Source: Aquabacterium sp. (GTDB lineage Bacteria; Pseudomonadota; Gammaproteobacteria; Burkholderiales; Burkholderiaceae_C). From it: 6,373 nt of DNA. The DNA lies in contig JAGNPA010000114.1 in assembly GCA_017989885.1 (NCBI GenBank), forward strand, positions 1 to 6,373, read 5' to 3'. Positions 1 through 5,828 of the stretch are shown piece by piece (the first letter of the stretch is position 1; the number at the start of each line of letters is the position of its first letter). Under the pieces are notes generated by a model. It searched no databases and was not told the origin of the DNA. It was given only the letters and a program-made list of their open reading frames with translations. A program made the translations under genes and the position numbers.

Positions 1-1067
1 CCAGCGGCCGTCATGGCACGGCCTTGCGGACGGTCCTTGGCATAGGCCAGCGAAGCCTCATAGCCGGCATAGCCCAGCATGGTCGCGCCCAGGCCCACGC
101 CAATGCGGGCCTCGTTCATCAGCGTGAACATGCACTTGAGGCCCTCACCGGCCTTGCCGATCAGGTAGCCCACCGCGCCGGGCTGGCCGTGCACCGGGAA
201 CTTGCCTTCGCCAAAGTTCAGCAGGGTGTTGACGGTGCCGCGGTAGCCGCACTTGTGGTTCAGGCCCGCCAGCGAGACGTCGTTGCGTTGGTCGGTGATG
301 GTGCCGTCGGCCTGCACCAGCTTGCGCGGCACGATGAACAGCGAAATGCCTCTGACACCGGGGATGGTCTTGCCGTCTTCGCCGGGAATTTTGGCCAGCA
401 CCAGGTGGACGATGTTCTCGCCCATCTCGTGCTCACCGCCCGAGATCCACATCTTGTTGCCCTTGAGGCGAAAACGCGGGCCCAGCGGGTCTTGCTGCCA
501 AGGCGCAGCGCCGTGGGCTTCGCTGCCCGTGTCGGGCACGGCCTTGGTGGCGATGTCCGACAGGCTGGAGCCGGCCTGCGGCTCGCTCAGGCACATGGTG
601 CCGAAGGTGCGGCCCTCCAGGCCCGGCTTGGCAAACACCTCGACTTGCTGGGGGGTGCCGTGCGCCAGGATGGTGTTGGCGTTGCCGCGCGTCAGCATGG
701 GGTAGCCGCCCAAGGCCACGCTGGCTTTGAAGAAGAAGCTCATCGCCGCCATTTCCACCACGGTGGGCAGCTGCATGCCGCCCACATCGGCATCCTTGGC
801 GGCGGCCATCAGGCCCGAGTCGATGAAGGCCTTCAAGGCCTTTGGGGTCTCGGCCGGCAGGTGCACGCGCTCACCGTCGAACTCGGGCTCTTGCAGGTCG
901 GTCAGGCGGTTGATGGGGGCGAACTGCTCGGTGGCGATCTTCTCGCCCAGGTCCAGCACCGCATCGAAGGTGTCGCGGCTGTGCTCGGCGTGGCGGGGGC
1001 GCTGGCACAGGGCATCGGCCTTCAGCCAGTCATAGAGCAGGAAGTCGAGGGTGGCACGTTGGGTCAT
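1..1067 (-). CDS. Acyl-CoA dehydrogenase, large DmdC-like type (3' end cut by window edge)
   Basis: FAD-dependent enzyme expected to oxidise an acyl-CoA to its 2-enoyl-CoA, the first step of beta-oxidation, passing electrons to ETF in the cytoplasm. Translating the minus strand from the ATG at 1067 gives 355 uninterrupted codons to the edge. Visible landmarks are an N-terminal helical domain (about residues 30-150), MCLSEPQAGSS (158-168), the flavin/substrate-region motif MWISGGEHEMGENIVH (206-221), and MNEARIGVG (317-325) opening the C-terminal helical domain, followed by RPQGRAM (346-352). MWISGGEH and NEARI are typical of the roughly 600-aa acyl-CoA dehydrogenases related to DmdC, rather than the 380-aa short-chain type. 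The catalytic Glu should lie beyond the left edge, so activity cannot be confirmed. The stretch HKCGYRGTVNTLLNF (271-285) replaces the common HKMGI-GS form, suggesting a paralogous subgroup. It starts 49 nt after the upstream crotonase stop with only a weak ribosome site, and probably shares its transcript. Substrate unknown. Confidence 0.
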   Translation of the reverse strand, partial: MTQRATLDFLLYDWLKADALCQRPRHAEHSRDTFDAVLDLGEKIATEQFAPINRLTDLQEPEFDGERVHLPAETPKALKAFIDSGLMAAAKDADVGGMQLPTVVEMAAMSFFFKASVALGGYPMLTRGNANTILAHGTPQQVEVFAKPGLEGRTFGTMCLSEPQAGSSLSDIATKAVPDTGSEAHGAAPWQQDPLGPRFRLKGNKMWISGGEHEMGENIVHLVLAKIPGEDGKTIPGVRGISLFIVPRKLVQADGTITDQRNDVSLAGLNHKCGYRGTVNTLLNFGEGKFPVHGQPGAVGYLIGKAGEGLKCMFTLMNEARIGVGLGATMLGYAGYEASLAYAKDRPQGRAMTAA

Positions 1068-1116
1068 GATGAAAACGGTTCAGATCAGGTTGACAGACAG
1101 GCTCAAGTCGTGCGCC

Positions 1117-1896
1117 TCAGCGCCCCTTGAACACGGCCTCGCGACGCTGCATGAACGAGGCCACGCCTTCGGCGGCATCCTCGCTTTGCATCACGGGCAC
1201 CATGTCCACAAACAGATGGCGGGCGGCTTCGGCCTCGCCCTCGTTCCACGCCATGCGGGTCGACTTGAGCACGCCCTGCACGCCCAGCGGCGCGGCCTTG
1301 GCGATCTGCGTGGCGATTTCGCGGGCCTTGGTGAGTTGCTCGCCGGGCGCCACCACCTCCTGAACCAGGCCGGTGCGCAGGGCCTCTTCGGCGTACCAGA
1401 ACTCGCCCGTCAGCAGATAACGGTGTGCCGCGCCCCAGCCCATCTGGCGCGGCAGGCGCAAGGTGGCACCGCCACAGGGGAAGATGCCGCGCTTGACTTC
1501 CAGCATGGCAAAGCGCGTGTCCGAGGCCGCCACACGGATCTCGGTGTTGAGCATGATCTCCACGCCCCAGGTGAAGCAGTTGCCCTGCACGGCCATCACC
1601 ACCGGCTTGGTGTGGCGCTGGGCCTGCAGGCCGAAGGGGTCGATCTCGCCCTCGCCCACTTCAAAGCCCTTGCCGTTGCCAAAGATGGGTGCCCACTTGT
1701 CCAGCTCGACACCCGAGCTGAAATGCGCGCCCTCGCCGTACAGCAGGCCCACGCGCAACTCGGGGTTGCGGCTGAGTTCGCCATAGGCACGCGCCAGATC
1801 ACGGTACATCTCGGGCGAGAGGGCGTTGTGCTTCTCGGGCCGGTTGACCTTGATCTCCAGGATGTGGCCGTTCTGATGGGTTTCGATGTGGGACAT
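1117..1896 (-). CDS. Enoyl-CoA hydratase / crotonase-family protein (259 aa)
   Basis: Cytoplasmic crotonase-fold enzyme, probably hydrating a 2-enoyl-CoA, though the fold also serves isomerases and hydrolases. The 259-aa length is normal for a single-domain member. The first oxyanion-hole segment is HFSSGVELD (58-66). The second segment and catalytic region is GNCFTWGVEIML (105-116), followed by MLEVKRGIFPCGG (131-143). The two Glu residues equivalent to rat mitochondrial hydratase Glu144 and Glu164 are present at E113 and E133, with the same 20-residue spacing. The usual GGG-E run is altered: Trp110 sits where the second oxyanion Gly (Gly141) would be. I chose the ATG at 1896 because AAGAGG (1905-1910) lies 8 nt upstream and the protein then starts just ahead of the first beta strand. 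An in-frame ATG at 1950 would add 18 residues but lies inside a terminator stem. It sits between the bifunctional dehydrogenase gene and the acyl-CoA dehydrogenase gene. Hydratase is the best guess; exact reaction and substrate are uncertain. Confidence 0.
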   Translation of the reverse strand: MSHIETHQNGHILEIKVNRPEKHNALSPEMYRDLARAYGELSRNPELRVGLLYGEGAHFSSGVELDKWAPIFGNGKGFEVGEGEIDPFGLQAQRHTKPVVMAVQGNCFTWGVEIMLNTEIRVAASDTRFAMLEVKRGIFPCGGATLRLPRQMGWGAAHRYLLTGEFWYAEEALRTGLVQEVVAPGEQLTKAREIATQIAKAAPLGVQGVLKSTRMAWNEGEAEAARHLFVDMVPVMQSEDAAEGVASFMQRREAVFKGR

Positions 1897-1904
1897 GTCA
1901 GGCG

Positions 1905-1910
1905 CCTCTT
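1905..1910 (-). promoter_or_regulatory. Ribosome binding site of the crotonase gene
   Basis: AAGAGG on the minus strand, 8 nt before the ATG at 1896. It decides this start over the in-frame ATG at 1950, which has no such site and is buried in the terminator hairpin. Confidence 0.
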
Positions 1911-1926
1911 CTTCACAGGGTGGATC

Positions 1927-1962
1927 AAAAAGGGTCTGCAAGACATGCATCTCACAGACCCT
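1927..1962 (-). terminator. Intrinsic terminator after the bifunctional beta-oxidation gene
   Basis: On the minus strand, AGGGTCTGTGAGA (1962-1950) pairs with TCTTGCAGACCCT (1943-1931) to give a continuous 13-bp stem (11 Watson-Crick pairs, two G-U) closed by the 6-nt loop TGCATG. The outer 8 bp are perfect and a run of five T (1931-1927) follows, the first of which closes the stem. It lies 40 nt past the stop of the bifunctional gene and ends 30 nt before the crotonase ATG. This is a classic rho-independent shape in the correct orientation. Because it sits between two genes of one pathway, it may be partial (tuning downstream expression) or may mark the end of a separate transcript. I saw no convincing promoter for the crotonase gene. 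Confidence 0.
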
Positions 1963-2002
1963 CAGGATGGCAGCTCAGTCAGCCATGCGCGGTGGGGACG
2001 GT

Positions 2003-4105
2003 TCAGGCCTGACCGGTGAAGGTCTTGCCTTCGGCCACCAGGCGCGCCAGCCGCGGCGCCGGCGTCCAGAAGGCCTGGTCGGCACCGGGCAGGGCCTGGA
2101 AGCCCTTCATCAGCTCGACCACCTTGGGCAGGCCCAGCAGGTCGGCGTACAGCATCGGGCCACCCCAGGCCAGCGGGAAGCCGTAGCCGGTCAGGTAGAC
2201 CATGTCGATGTCGGAGGCCTTGGAGGCAATGCCTTCTTCCAGAATCTGGGCGCCCTCGTTGACCATGGCCAGCACCAGGCGGTTGACGATCTCGTCGTCG
2301 CTGATGGCGCGCGGCGTGATGCCTTTGTCAGCACGCACCTTGTCAATGCAGGCCTGCACCTCGGCCGAGGGGATCGGCTCGCGCTTGCCGGCTTCGTAGT
2401 CGTACCAGCCCTTGCCCACCTTCTGACCGAATCGGCCCAGCTCGCAAATGGCATCGCCCACAGGGCTGTAGACCACATCGGGCTGCTCGACGCGACGGCG
2501 CTTGCGGATGGCAAAGCCGATGTCGTTGCCGGCCAGGTCGCCCACGCGGAAGGGGCCCATGGCAAAGCCGAAGGCTTCGGCGGCCTTGTCCACCTGGGGC
2601 ACCGTGGCGCCCTCTTCCACCAGCTGGAAGCTCTGGCGCACGTACTGCTCGAACATGCGGTTGCCGATGAAGCCATCGCACACGCCCGACACCACGGCGA
2701 CCTTCTTGATCTTCTTGGCCACCTGCATGACCGTGGCCATCACGTCTTTGGCGGTGTGCTTGCTGCGCACCACTTCCAGCAGGCGCATCACATTGGCGGG
2801 GCTGAAGAAGTGCAGGCCCACCACGTCCTGCGGACGCTTGGTGACTTCGGCAATCTTGTCCACGTCCAGCGTGGACGTGTTGGAGGCCAGGATGGCGCCG
2901 GGCTTCATCACCGCATCGAGCTTGGTGAACACCTGGGCTTTGACGTCCATGTTCTCGAACACCGCCTCGATGACCATGTCGGCCTGGGCGATGTCGTCGT
3001 AGCTCAGGGTGGTGCTCAGCAGGCTCATGCGCTGCTCGTACTTGTCCTGGCCCAGCTTGCCCTTGGCAACCTGAGCTTCGTAGTTCTTGCGGATCACACC
3101 CACGCCACGGTCGATGGCCTCTTGCTTCATCTCCAGCAGCTTCACGGGGATGCCAGCATTGAGGAAGCACATCGTGATGCCGCCGCCCATGGTGCCGGCG
3201 CCGATCACGGCGACGTTCTTCACCTCGCGGGTGGGGGTGTTGTCAGGCACGTCGGGGATCTTGCTGGCCGCGCGCTCACCGAAGAAGGCGTGCTGCATGG
3301 CCTTGGCCTGCGGGCCGACCATGAGGGCCTTGAACATCTCGCCCTCCTTGTGGATGCCGGTGTCGATGTCGTCCTGCGTGGCGATCTCGACAGCGTCGAT
3401 GCAGCGCTGAGGCGAGACCAGGCCACGGCGGGCCTTGGCCATGTCGGCACGGGCTTTGTCGAACAGGCCGGCATCGCTGACCACCGGTGCGGGCAGGTCG
3501 CGTACACGTGGCAGGGGGCGCACCGCAGCCATCTCCAGCGCAAAGGCCTGGGCACCGGCGAGCAAATCACCCTCGATCAGCTTGGCAATCAGCTGCTGGC
3601 CCGACACCTTCGCCAGCTTGTCGCTGGGCACCGAGGCACCGCTGGTGACCATCTGCAAAGCCATCTCGACCGGCAGGACGCGCGGCAGGCGCTGCGTGCC
3701 ACCAGCGCCGGGGATCAGACCAATGTTCACCTCAGGCAGGGCCACCTGCACGCCAGGGGCCATCACCCGGTAGTGGCAACCCAGCGCCAGTTCCAGGCCG
3801 CCGCCCATCACCACACCGTGGATGGCGGCAACGACCGGCTTGCTGCAGGTTTCGAGGGCAGAGACGACGGCATGCAGACCCGGCTCGGCAAACGCGGCCG
3901 GCGTGCCGAACTCGCGAATGTCGGCACCACCGCAAAACACCTTACCCCCGCCGATGATCACCACCGCCTGCACGCCGGCGTCAGCCTGGGCCTGCTGAAG
4001 GCCCTCAAAAATACCGCTGCGGGTGCTGTGCCCCAGACCGTTGACGGGCGGGTTGTTCAGGGTGATGACGGCGACGCCGCCGTTGACTTGGTAGGTGGTG
4101 CTCAT
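2003..4105 (-). CDS. Bifunctional enoyl-CoA hydratase / 3-hydroxyacyl-CoA dehydrogenase (FadB/FadJ-like, 700 aa)
   Basis: Fused cytoplasmic enzyme that hydrates 2-enoyl-CoA and then oxidises the 3-hydroxyacyl-CoA with NAD+ to 3-ketoacyl-CoA. The crotonase domain (about 1-190) has oxyanion segment VFCGGADIREF (56-66), GGGLELALG (101-109) and LPEVNIGLIPGAGGTQRL (123-140). The catalytic Glu pair is E105 and E125, 20 apart. The NAD-binding Rossmann motif is IGAGTMGGG (301-309). The dehydrogenase catalytic set is intact: S411 in NTST, H432 in HFFSPA, E444 and N482 in GNRMF, with spacings matching human HADH Ser137, His158, Glu170 and Asn208. C-terminal 3-hydroxyacyl-CoA dehydrogenase domains follow (about 475-575 and 605-690). 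At 700 aa it is slightly shorter than E. coli FadJ or FadB. I chose the ATG at 4105 because the crotonase strand VNGGVAVITLNNP follows at once; an in-frame ATG at 4153 would add 16 unconserved-looking residues. The ribosome site is weak. No thiolase partner is in view, so FadB versus FadJ cannot be assigned. Confidence 0.
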   Translation of the reverse strand: MSTTYQVNGGVAVITLNNPPVNGLGHSTRSGIFEGLQQAQADAGVQAVVIIGGGKVFCGGADIREFGTPAAFAEPGLHAVVSALETCSKPVVAAIHGVVMGGGLELALGCHYRVMAPGVQVALPEVNIGLIPGAGGTQRLPRVLPVEMALQMVTSGASVPSDKLAKVSGQQLIAKLIEGDLLAGAQAFALEMAAVRPLPRVRDLPAPVVSDAGLFDKARADMAKARRGLVSPQRCIDAVEIATQDDIDTGIHKEGEMFKALMVGPQAKAMQHAFFGERAASKIPDVPDNTPTREVKNVAVIGAGTMGGGITMCFLNAGIPVKLLEMKQEAIDRGVGVIRKNYEAQVAKGKLGQDKYEQRMSLLSTTLSYDDIAQADMVIEAVFENMDVKAQVFTKLDAVMKPGAILASNTSTLDVDKIAEVTKRPQDVVGLHFFSPANVMRLLEVVRSKHTAKDVMATVMQVAKKIKKVAVVSGVCDGFIGNRMFEQYVRQSFQLVEEGATVPQVDKAAEAFGFAMGPFRVGDLAGNDIGFAIRKRRRVEQPDVVYSPVGDAICELGRFGQKVGKGWYDYEAGKREPIPSAEVQACIDKVRADKGITPRAISDDEIVNRLVLAMVNEGAQILEEGIASKASDIDMVYLTGYGFPLAWGGPMLYADLLGLPKVVELMKGFQALPGADQAFWTPAPRLARLVAEGKTFTGQA

Positions 4106-4194
4106 GGCAATCTCGGGACGTTGATAGACGGGCTGGCCATGCACCTCACCCACAAGAAAACAGGGCTTGGCACCGGCCAGCGACCAGACAACTC

Positions 4195-4203
4195 ATTCTG
4201 ACA
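4195..4203 (-). promoter_or_regulatory. Possible extended -10 promoter element for the bifunctional gene
   Basis: On the minus strand TGTCAGAAT has an extended -10 arrangement: TG, one base, then CAGAAT, matching TATAAT at four of six positions. There is no good -35 at 17 nt. Transcription would begin near 4188, giving a leader of about 80 nt before the ATG at 4105. Weak on its own; it gains some support from its overlap with the dyad at 4195-4220. Confidence 0.
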
Positions 4204-4220
4204 AGAGTTCTTGTAAGAAT
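4195..4220. promoter_or_regulatory. Near-perfect 26-bp dyad, candidate repressor operator
   Basis: Left arm ATTCTGACAAGA (4195-4206) and right arm TCTTGTAAGAAT (4209-4220) are inverted repeats matching at 11 of 12 positions around a 2-nt centre (GT). It is A+T-rich against a G+C-rich background, and lies about 90 nt upstream of the bifunctional beta-oxidation gene, over its possible -10 region. The 2-nt loop and the lack of a following T run argue against a terminator. The size and symmetry suit a dimeric repressor such as a TetR-family acyl-CoA-responsive regulator, which commonly control fatty-acid degradation genes in proteobacteria. The regulator is not in the window and its family is inferred. 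Confidence 0.
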
Positions 4221-4239
4221 ATCCGAAGATTGTGGCAGA

Positions 4240-4263
4240 GCTTGTGCCCCCTCCAGCACAAAC
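4240..4263. repeat. Inverted repeat in the livF-beta-oxidation intergenic region
   Basis: GCTTGTGC (4240-4247) and GCACAAAC (4256-4263) can pair as 8 bp in minus-strand RNA (one G-U) with the 8-nt loop TGGAGGGG. No T run follows on either strand, so it is not a simple intrinsic terminator. It may be a stabilising 3' hairpin for the liv transcript, a protein site, or chance. Confidence 0.
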
Positions 4264-4284
4264 CAAGGGAAAGTCCCGACGCAC

Positions 4285-4313
4285 AAAGTCTGCAGATTCC
4301 GCCATGCAGACCT
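4285..4313 (-). terminator. Weak terminator-like hairpin after livF
   Basis: On the minus strand AGGTCTGCA (4313-4305) pairs with TGCAGACTT (4294-4286): seven perfect base pairs extended by a G-U and an A-U pair, with a 10-nt loop. Only three T residues (4287-4285) follow, two of them within the stem, so intrinsic termination would be weak. Its position 4 nt past the livF stop fits the end of the liv operon. Confidence 0.
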
Positions 4314-4317
4314 GTGA

Positions 4318-5013
4318 TCAGACCTCCAGCCACTCCTTGCGGACGTACTGATCGGCACGCAGTTCATCGGGCGTGCCGTGGAAGACCACCTCGCCGTGGC
4401 CCATCACATAGCAGCGCTGCGAGATGTCCAGGGCAATGGTGAGCTTCTGCTCCACCAGCAGCACGGCCAGGCCGCGCTTTTGCAGCTCTTTCAGGTACTC
4501 GCCCACCAGCTCCACGATCTTCGGCGCCAGCCCTTCGGTCGGCTCGTCGATCATGATCAGGTCAGGGTCGCCCATCAGCGTGCGGCACAGGGTGAGCATC
4601 TGCTGCTCCCCGCCCGACATCACGCCGGCTTCGGTGTGCTGGCGCTCCTTCAGGCGCGGGAACATCTGGTACATGTCGTCCAGGCTCCAGCGTCCGGGCT
4701 TCTTGCCGCCCTTCTGGCCCAGCAGCAGGTTCTGCTCCACGGTCAGCTTGGGGAACACGTCGCGGCTCTCGGGCACATAGCCCAGACCGTGGCGCGCAAT
4801 GTCATAGGTCTTGTGGCCCAGCAGCTCCTGCTCGTTCCACTTCACCGATCCTTGCGCGTCCACCAGGCCCATGATGGCCTTGATGGTGGTGGAGCGCCCC
4901 GAGCCGTTGCGGCCCAGCAGGCTGACGATCTCGCCCGGCTTGACCTCCAGGTCGACGCCGTGGAGGATGTGGCTCTTGCCGTAAAACGCGTGCAGGTTGT
5001 GAATGTTCAGCAT
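4318..5013 (-). CDS. livF: LivF-like ABC transporter ATPase with Arg in Walker A (231 aa)
   Basis: One of two ATP-binding subunits of a branched-chain-amino-acid-type (HAAT) importer, acting on the cytoplasmic face of the membrane with LivG and the LivH/LivM permeases. Length is normal for LivF. Motifs: Walker A GRNGSGRST (34-42), Q-loop region YVPESRDVFPKLTVEQNL (79-96) with the LivF-type VPE, signature MSGGEQQ (132-138), Walker B LIMIDEPTEGLAP (152-164; D156, E157), and LLVEQK (185-190), where Gln189 replaces the H-loop His as is usual in LivF. The invariant Walker A Lys is Arg40, codon CGC, which differs from both Lys codons at two or more bases, so one miscalled base cannot explain it. 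The ATG at 5013 follows AGGAG by 7 nt and the livG stop by 2 nt. Last gene of the liv unit. The true substrate may be another small carboxylate given the beta-oxidation neighbours; this is inference. Confidence 0.
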   Translation of the reverse strand: MLNIHNLHAFYGKSHILHGVDLEVKPGEIVSLLGRNGSGRSTTIKAIMGLVDAQGSVKWNEQELLGHKTYDIARHGLGYVPESRDVFPKLTVEQNLLLGQKGGKKPGRWSLDDMYQMFPRLKERQHTEAGVMSGGEQQMLTLCRTLMGDPDLIMIDEPTEGLAPKIVELVGEYLKELQKRGLAVLLVEQKLTIALDISQRCYVMGHGEVVFHGTPDELRADQYVRKEWLEV

Positions 5014-5015
5014 GC

Positions 5016-5816
5016 TCAGACTCCTGCCTCGGCGGCCTGGTTTTGCGCCAGCACCGAGCCCAGATAGGCCTCTTTGACCCGGTCGTTGGCCCGCACGTTC
5101 TCGGGCGTGTCAAAGGCGATCACCTCGCCGTACACCAGCACGGCAATGCGGTCGGCCAGACCGAACACCACGCCCATGTCGTGCTCCACGGTCAGCAAGG
5201 TCTTGCCCTCGGTCACCTCACGGATCATGCGCACGAAATTCGCCGTCTCCGACTTGCTCATGCCGGCTGTGGGCTCGTCCAGCAGGATCACGTCACCGCC
5301 ACCGGCAATGGTCACGCCCACTTCCAGCGCACGCTGCTCGGCATAGGTCAGCGACGTGACATGCACATCGCGCTTGCGACGCAGGCGGATCTTGTCCAGC
5401 ACCTCTTCGGCGCGCTGGTTGACCGCGTCGAGTTTGGAGAGGAAACGCCAGAAGGCGTAGCGCTCGCCCATCGACCACAGCACGGCGCAGCGGATGTTCT
5501 CGAACACGCTCAGGCGCGGAAACAGGTTGGACACCTGGAAGCTGCGGGCCAGGCCGAGGCGGTTGATCTCGTAGGGCTTCATCCCGTGAATGGCTTCGCC
5601 ATTCAGCAAGATCTCGCCACTGGTGATGGGCAGGCGCCCGCTGATCAGGTTGAACAGCGTGGACTTGCCCGCGCCGTTGGGCCCGATCAGCGCGACGCGC
5701 TCGCCGGCCTTGATGGCCAGTTCGGTCCCGCGGATGATTTCGGTCTTGCCAAAGGACTTGCGCACGCTGCGCAACTCCAGCGCCAGACCTTGTGCAGATG
5801 CTTTGTGCTCGCTCAT
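5016..5816 (-). CDS. livG: LivG-like ABC transporter ATPase (266 aa)
   Basis: Second ATP-binding subunit of the same HAAT-type importer. Motifs: Walker A GPNGAGKST (45-53, canonical K51), Q-loop Q94 in RSFQVSNLFPRLSVFEN (91-107), signature LTYAEQR (156-162), Walker B VILLDEPTAGMS (176-187; D180, E181) and the H-loop TVEHDM (209-214; H212). The C-terminal part, ending in VKEAYLGS, is the usual LivG tail, here extended by about 12 residues. The signature departs from the LSGGQ consensus: Tyr at the third position is common in LivG (E. coli has AYGQQR), but Ala159 at the normally invariant fourth Gly is unusual. The start at 5816 has GAGAGG 6 nt upstream, overlapping the livM stop. The livM gap is 10 nt and the livF gap 2 nt, so co-translation is likely. 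Family assignment is secure; substrate is unknown. Confidence 0.
   Translation of the reverse strand: MSEHKASAQGLALELRSVRKSFGKTEIIRGTELAIKAGERVALIGPNGAGKSTLFNLISGRLPITSGEILLNGEAIHGMKPYEINRLGLARSFQVSNLFPRLSVFENIRCAVLWSMGERYAFWRFLSKLDAVNQRAEEVLDKIRLRRKRDVHVTSLTYAEQRALEVGVTIAGGGDVILLDEPTAGMSKSETANFVRMIREVTEGKTLLTVEHDMGVVFGLADRIAVLVYGEVIAFDTPENVRANDRVKEAYLGSVLAQNQAAEAGV
5021..5025 (-). promoter_or_regulatory. Ribosome binding site of livF, inside livG
   Basis: AGGAG on the minus strand lies 7 nt before the livF ATG and inside the final codons of livG, whose TGA stop sits between it and the ATG. This supports translational coupling of the two ATPases. Confidence 0.
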
Positions 5817-5822
5817 GGTTGG

Positions 5823-5828
5823 CCTCTC
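5823..5828 (-). promoter_or_regulatory. Ribosome binding site of livG, overlapping the livM stop
   Basis: GAGAGG on the minus strand, 6 nt before the livG ATG at 5816. Its first two bases are part of the livM TGA stop (5829-5827), again suggesting coupled translation. Confidence 0.

Noticed and set aside
24..1130. A 368-codon plus-strand open frame at the left edge
   Set aside because: Shadow of the acyl-CoA dehydrogenase, whose minus-strand frame carries clear family motifs. Low-complexity composition, no domain.
1897..1950. An 18-residue N-terminal extension of the crotonase from an ATG at 1950
   Set aside because: That ATG lies in the terminator stem, while the ATG at 1896 has a good ribosome site.
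4106..4153. A 16-residue N-terminal extension of the bifunctional protein from an ATG at 4153
   Set aside because: The ATG at 4105 leads straight into the first crotonase strand at the normal distance, and the extra residues match nothing in the family.
1886..4201. A 771-codon plus-strand open frame opposite the bifunctional gene
   Set aside because: It is antisense to a gene with intact catalytic motifs in both domains. The translation is His/Gly/Ala/Leu-rich with no recognisable domain, as expected for the shadow frame of a G+C-rich gene.
4195..4220. Reading the AT-rich dyad as an intrinsic terminator for livF
   Set aside because: The loop would be only 2 nt and no T run follows on the minus strand; an operator is the better explanation.
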